This document shows positions 33,825 to 34,084 of a stretch of 34,084 bases of DNA, piece after piece. The stretch is from positions 1-34,084 of the forward strand of contig JAEZCG010000221.1 of NCBI GenBank assembly GCA_023430065.1, read 5' to 3'. A program made the position numbers and the translations under genes. Each line of letters starts with the position of its first letter. Within the stretch, counting starts at the first letter, position 1. The stretch is from Pseudomonadota bacterium (GTDB lineage: Bacteria > Pseudomonadota > Gammaproteobacteria > Burkholderiales > SHXO01). The notes under the pieces are model-generated. The model saw only the letters and a list, made by a program, of their open reading frames with translations. It did not search any database and was not told where the DNA came from.

Positions 33825-34084
33825 TTAGAAGGGTAACTGGGCATCGGGCTTGGCGGCGAGCAGCACGCGCCGAAAGTCGTTCTGGATGCGCTCGAGTGCC
33901 TCGACATCGTCCGCCTCGAAGCGCAGCACGATTACGGGAGTGGTGTTGGAGGCGCGCGCCAGGCCGAAGCCGTCGGCATATTCCACGCGCAAGCCGTCGA
34001 TGGTAATGACCTCGCGCGCACCCTCGAATCGGGCGGTTGAACGCAGCTTGTCGATGAGGGCGTAGTTTTCGCCCTCGCGCAGCT
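33825..34084 (-). CDS. Phosphomannomutase/phosphoglucomutase, C-terminal end (5' part outside window)
   Basis: The minus strand is open from the window edge to a TAA at 33825-33827, giving the last 85 residues of a longer protein. The sequence ENYALIDKLRSTARFEGARE, then TIDGLRVEYADGFGLARASN and TTPVIVLRFEADD, is the C-terminal phosphate-binding domain (domain 4) of the AlgC/ManB-type alpha-D-phosphohexomutase family, with the RASNTTP loop that contacts the sugar phosphate. AlgC-like enzymes interconvert mannose or glucose 6- and 1-phosphates for exopolysaccharide and LPS precursors. Phosphoglucosamine mutase GlmM is less likely from the VEYADGFGLAR stretch. Confidence 0.87.
   Translation of the reverse strand, partial: LREGENYALIDKLRSTARFEGAREVITIDGLRVEYADGFGLARASNTTPVIVLRFEADDVEALERIQNDFRRVLLAAKPDAQLPF

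Noticed and set aside
1..34084. tRNA or rRNA genes, CRISPR arrays, insertion sequences, att sites
   Set aside because: Reading the gaps between genes, all under about 220 bp, showed no cloverleaf-like segments, spaced repeats, transposase motifs or terminal inverted repeats.

Overview
The window is a GC-rich, gene-dense piece of bacterial chromosome that most resembles a betaproteobacterium. The main reasons are the run glyA-nrdR-ribD-ribE-ribBX-ribH-nusB-(panB)-thiL-pgpA-pncC followed by recA-recX-alaS, the RibBX type of riboflavin enzyme, and the divergent pair pmbA / yjgA-mog. Placement below class level is not possible by eye. There is no rRNA, tRNA, CRISPR array, insertion sequence, integrase or phage gene. 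Genes are packed tightly, with many 4-bp ATGA/GTGA start-stop overlaps and convergent pairs only 3-7 bp apart or overlapping.

Layout. (1) 1-2570: mog (last few codons outside the window) and yjgA run leftward, pmbA rightward. (2) 2574-8107, leftward: an ion/stress block of a KefB/KefC-type antiporter, a double-domain universal stress protein and a P-type cation ATPase. The ATPase reading frame is broken by one extra base near 4108-4110. (3) 8216-12930: a NitT/TauT-type ABC uptake system with one ATPase, one permease, a LEA14-like lipoprotein and two closely related periplasmic binding proteins, one at each end. A small convergent gene for an exported protein of unknown function sits between the first binding protein and the rest. 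(4) 12938-15732, leftward: an M61-type metallopeptidase with a PDZ domain, start-stop coupled to a PLP-dependent threonine/serine dehydratase-like enzyme. (5) 15911-25026, rightward: a 108-aa unknown protein, then the one-carbon/riboflavin/cofactor housekeeping cluster. (6) 25023-27437, leftward: an 804-aa Ser/Thr kinase-HDOD-GAF signalling protein, divergent from recA. (7) 27650-32484, rightward: recA, recX, alaS and an exported SRPBCC protein. (8) 32527-34084, leftward: an EAL-HDOD signalling protein and the C-terminal end of a phosphomannomutase/phosphoglucomutase.

How the parts fit together. The rib genes make riboflavin from GTP. RibBX keeps the dihydroxybutanone-phosphate synthase half, but its GTP cyclohydrolase II half has lost the zinc and catalytic residues, so a separate RibA is expected elsewhere. 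GlyA and PanB both belong to one-carbon metabolism (PanB uses the methylene-tetrahydrofolate that GlyA makes); ThiL, PgpA and PncC add thiamine, phosphatidylglycerol and pyridine-nucleotide steps. Most of the window is ordinary core genome. The less ordinary parts are the two-receptor ABC system with its LEA14 lipoprotein, the kinase-HDOD-GAF fusion beside recA, the coupled peptidase/dehydratase pair, the frameshifted P-type ATPase with an atypical M6 ion site, and a palindrome in the alaS leader. No obviously new defence or mobile system is visible.
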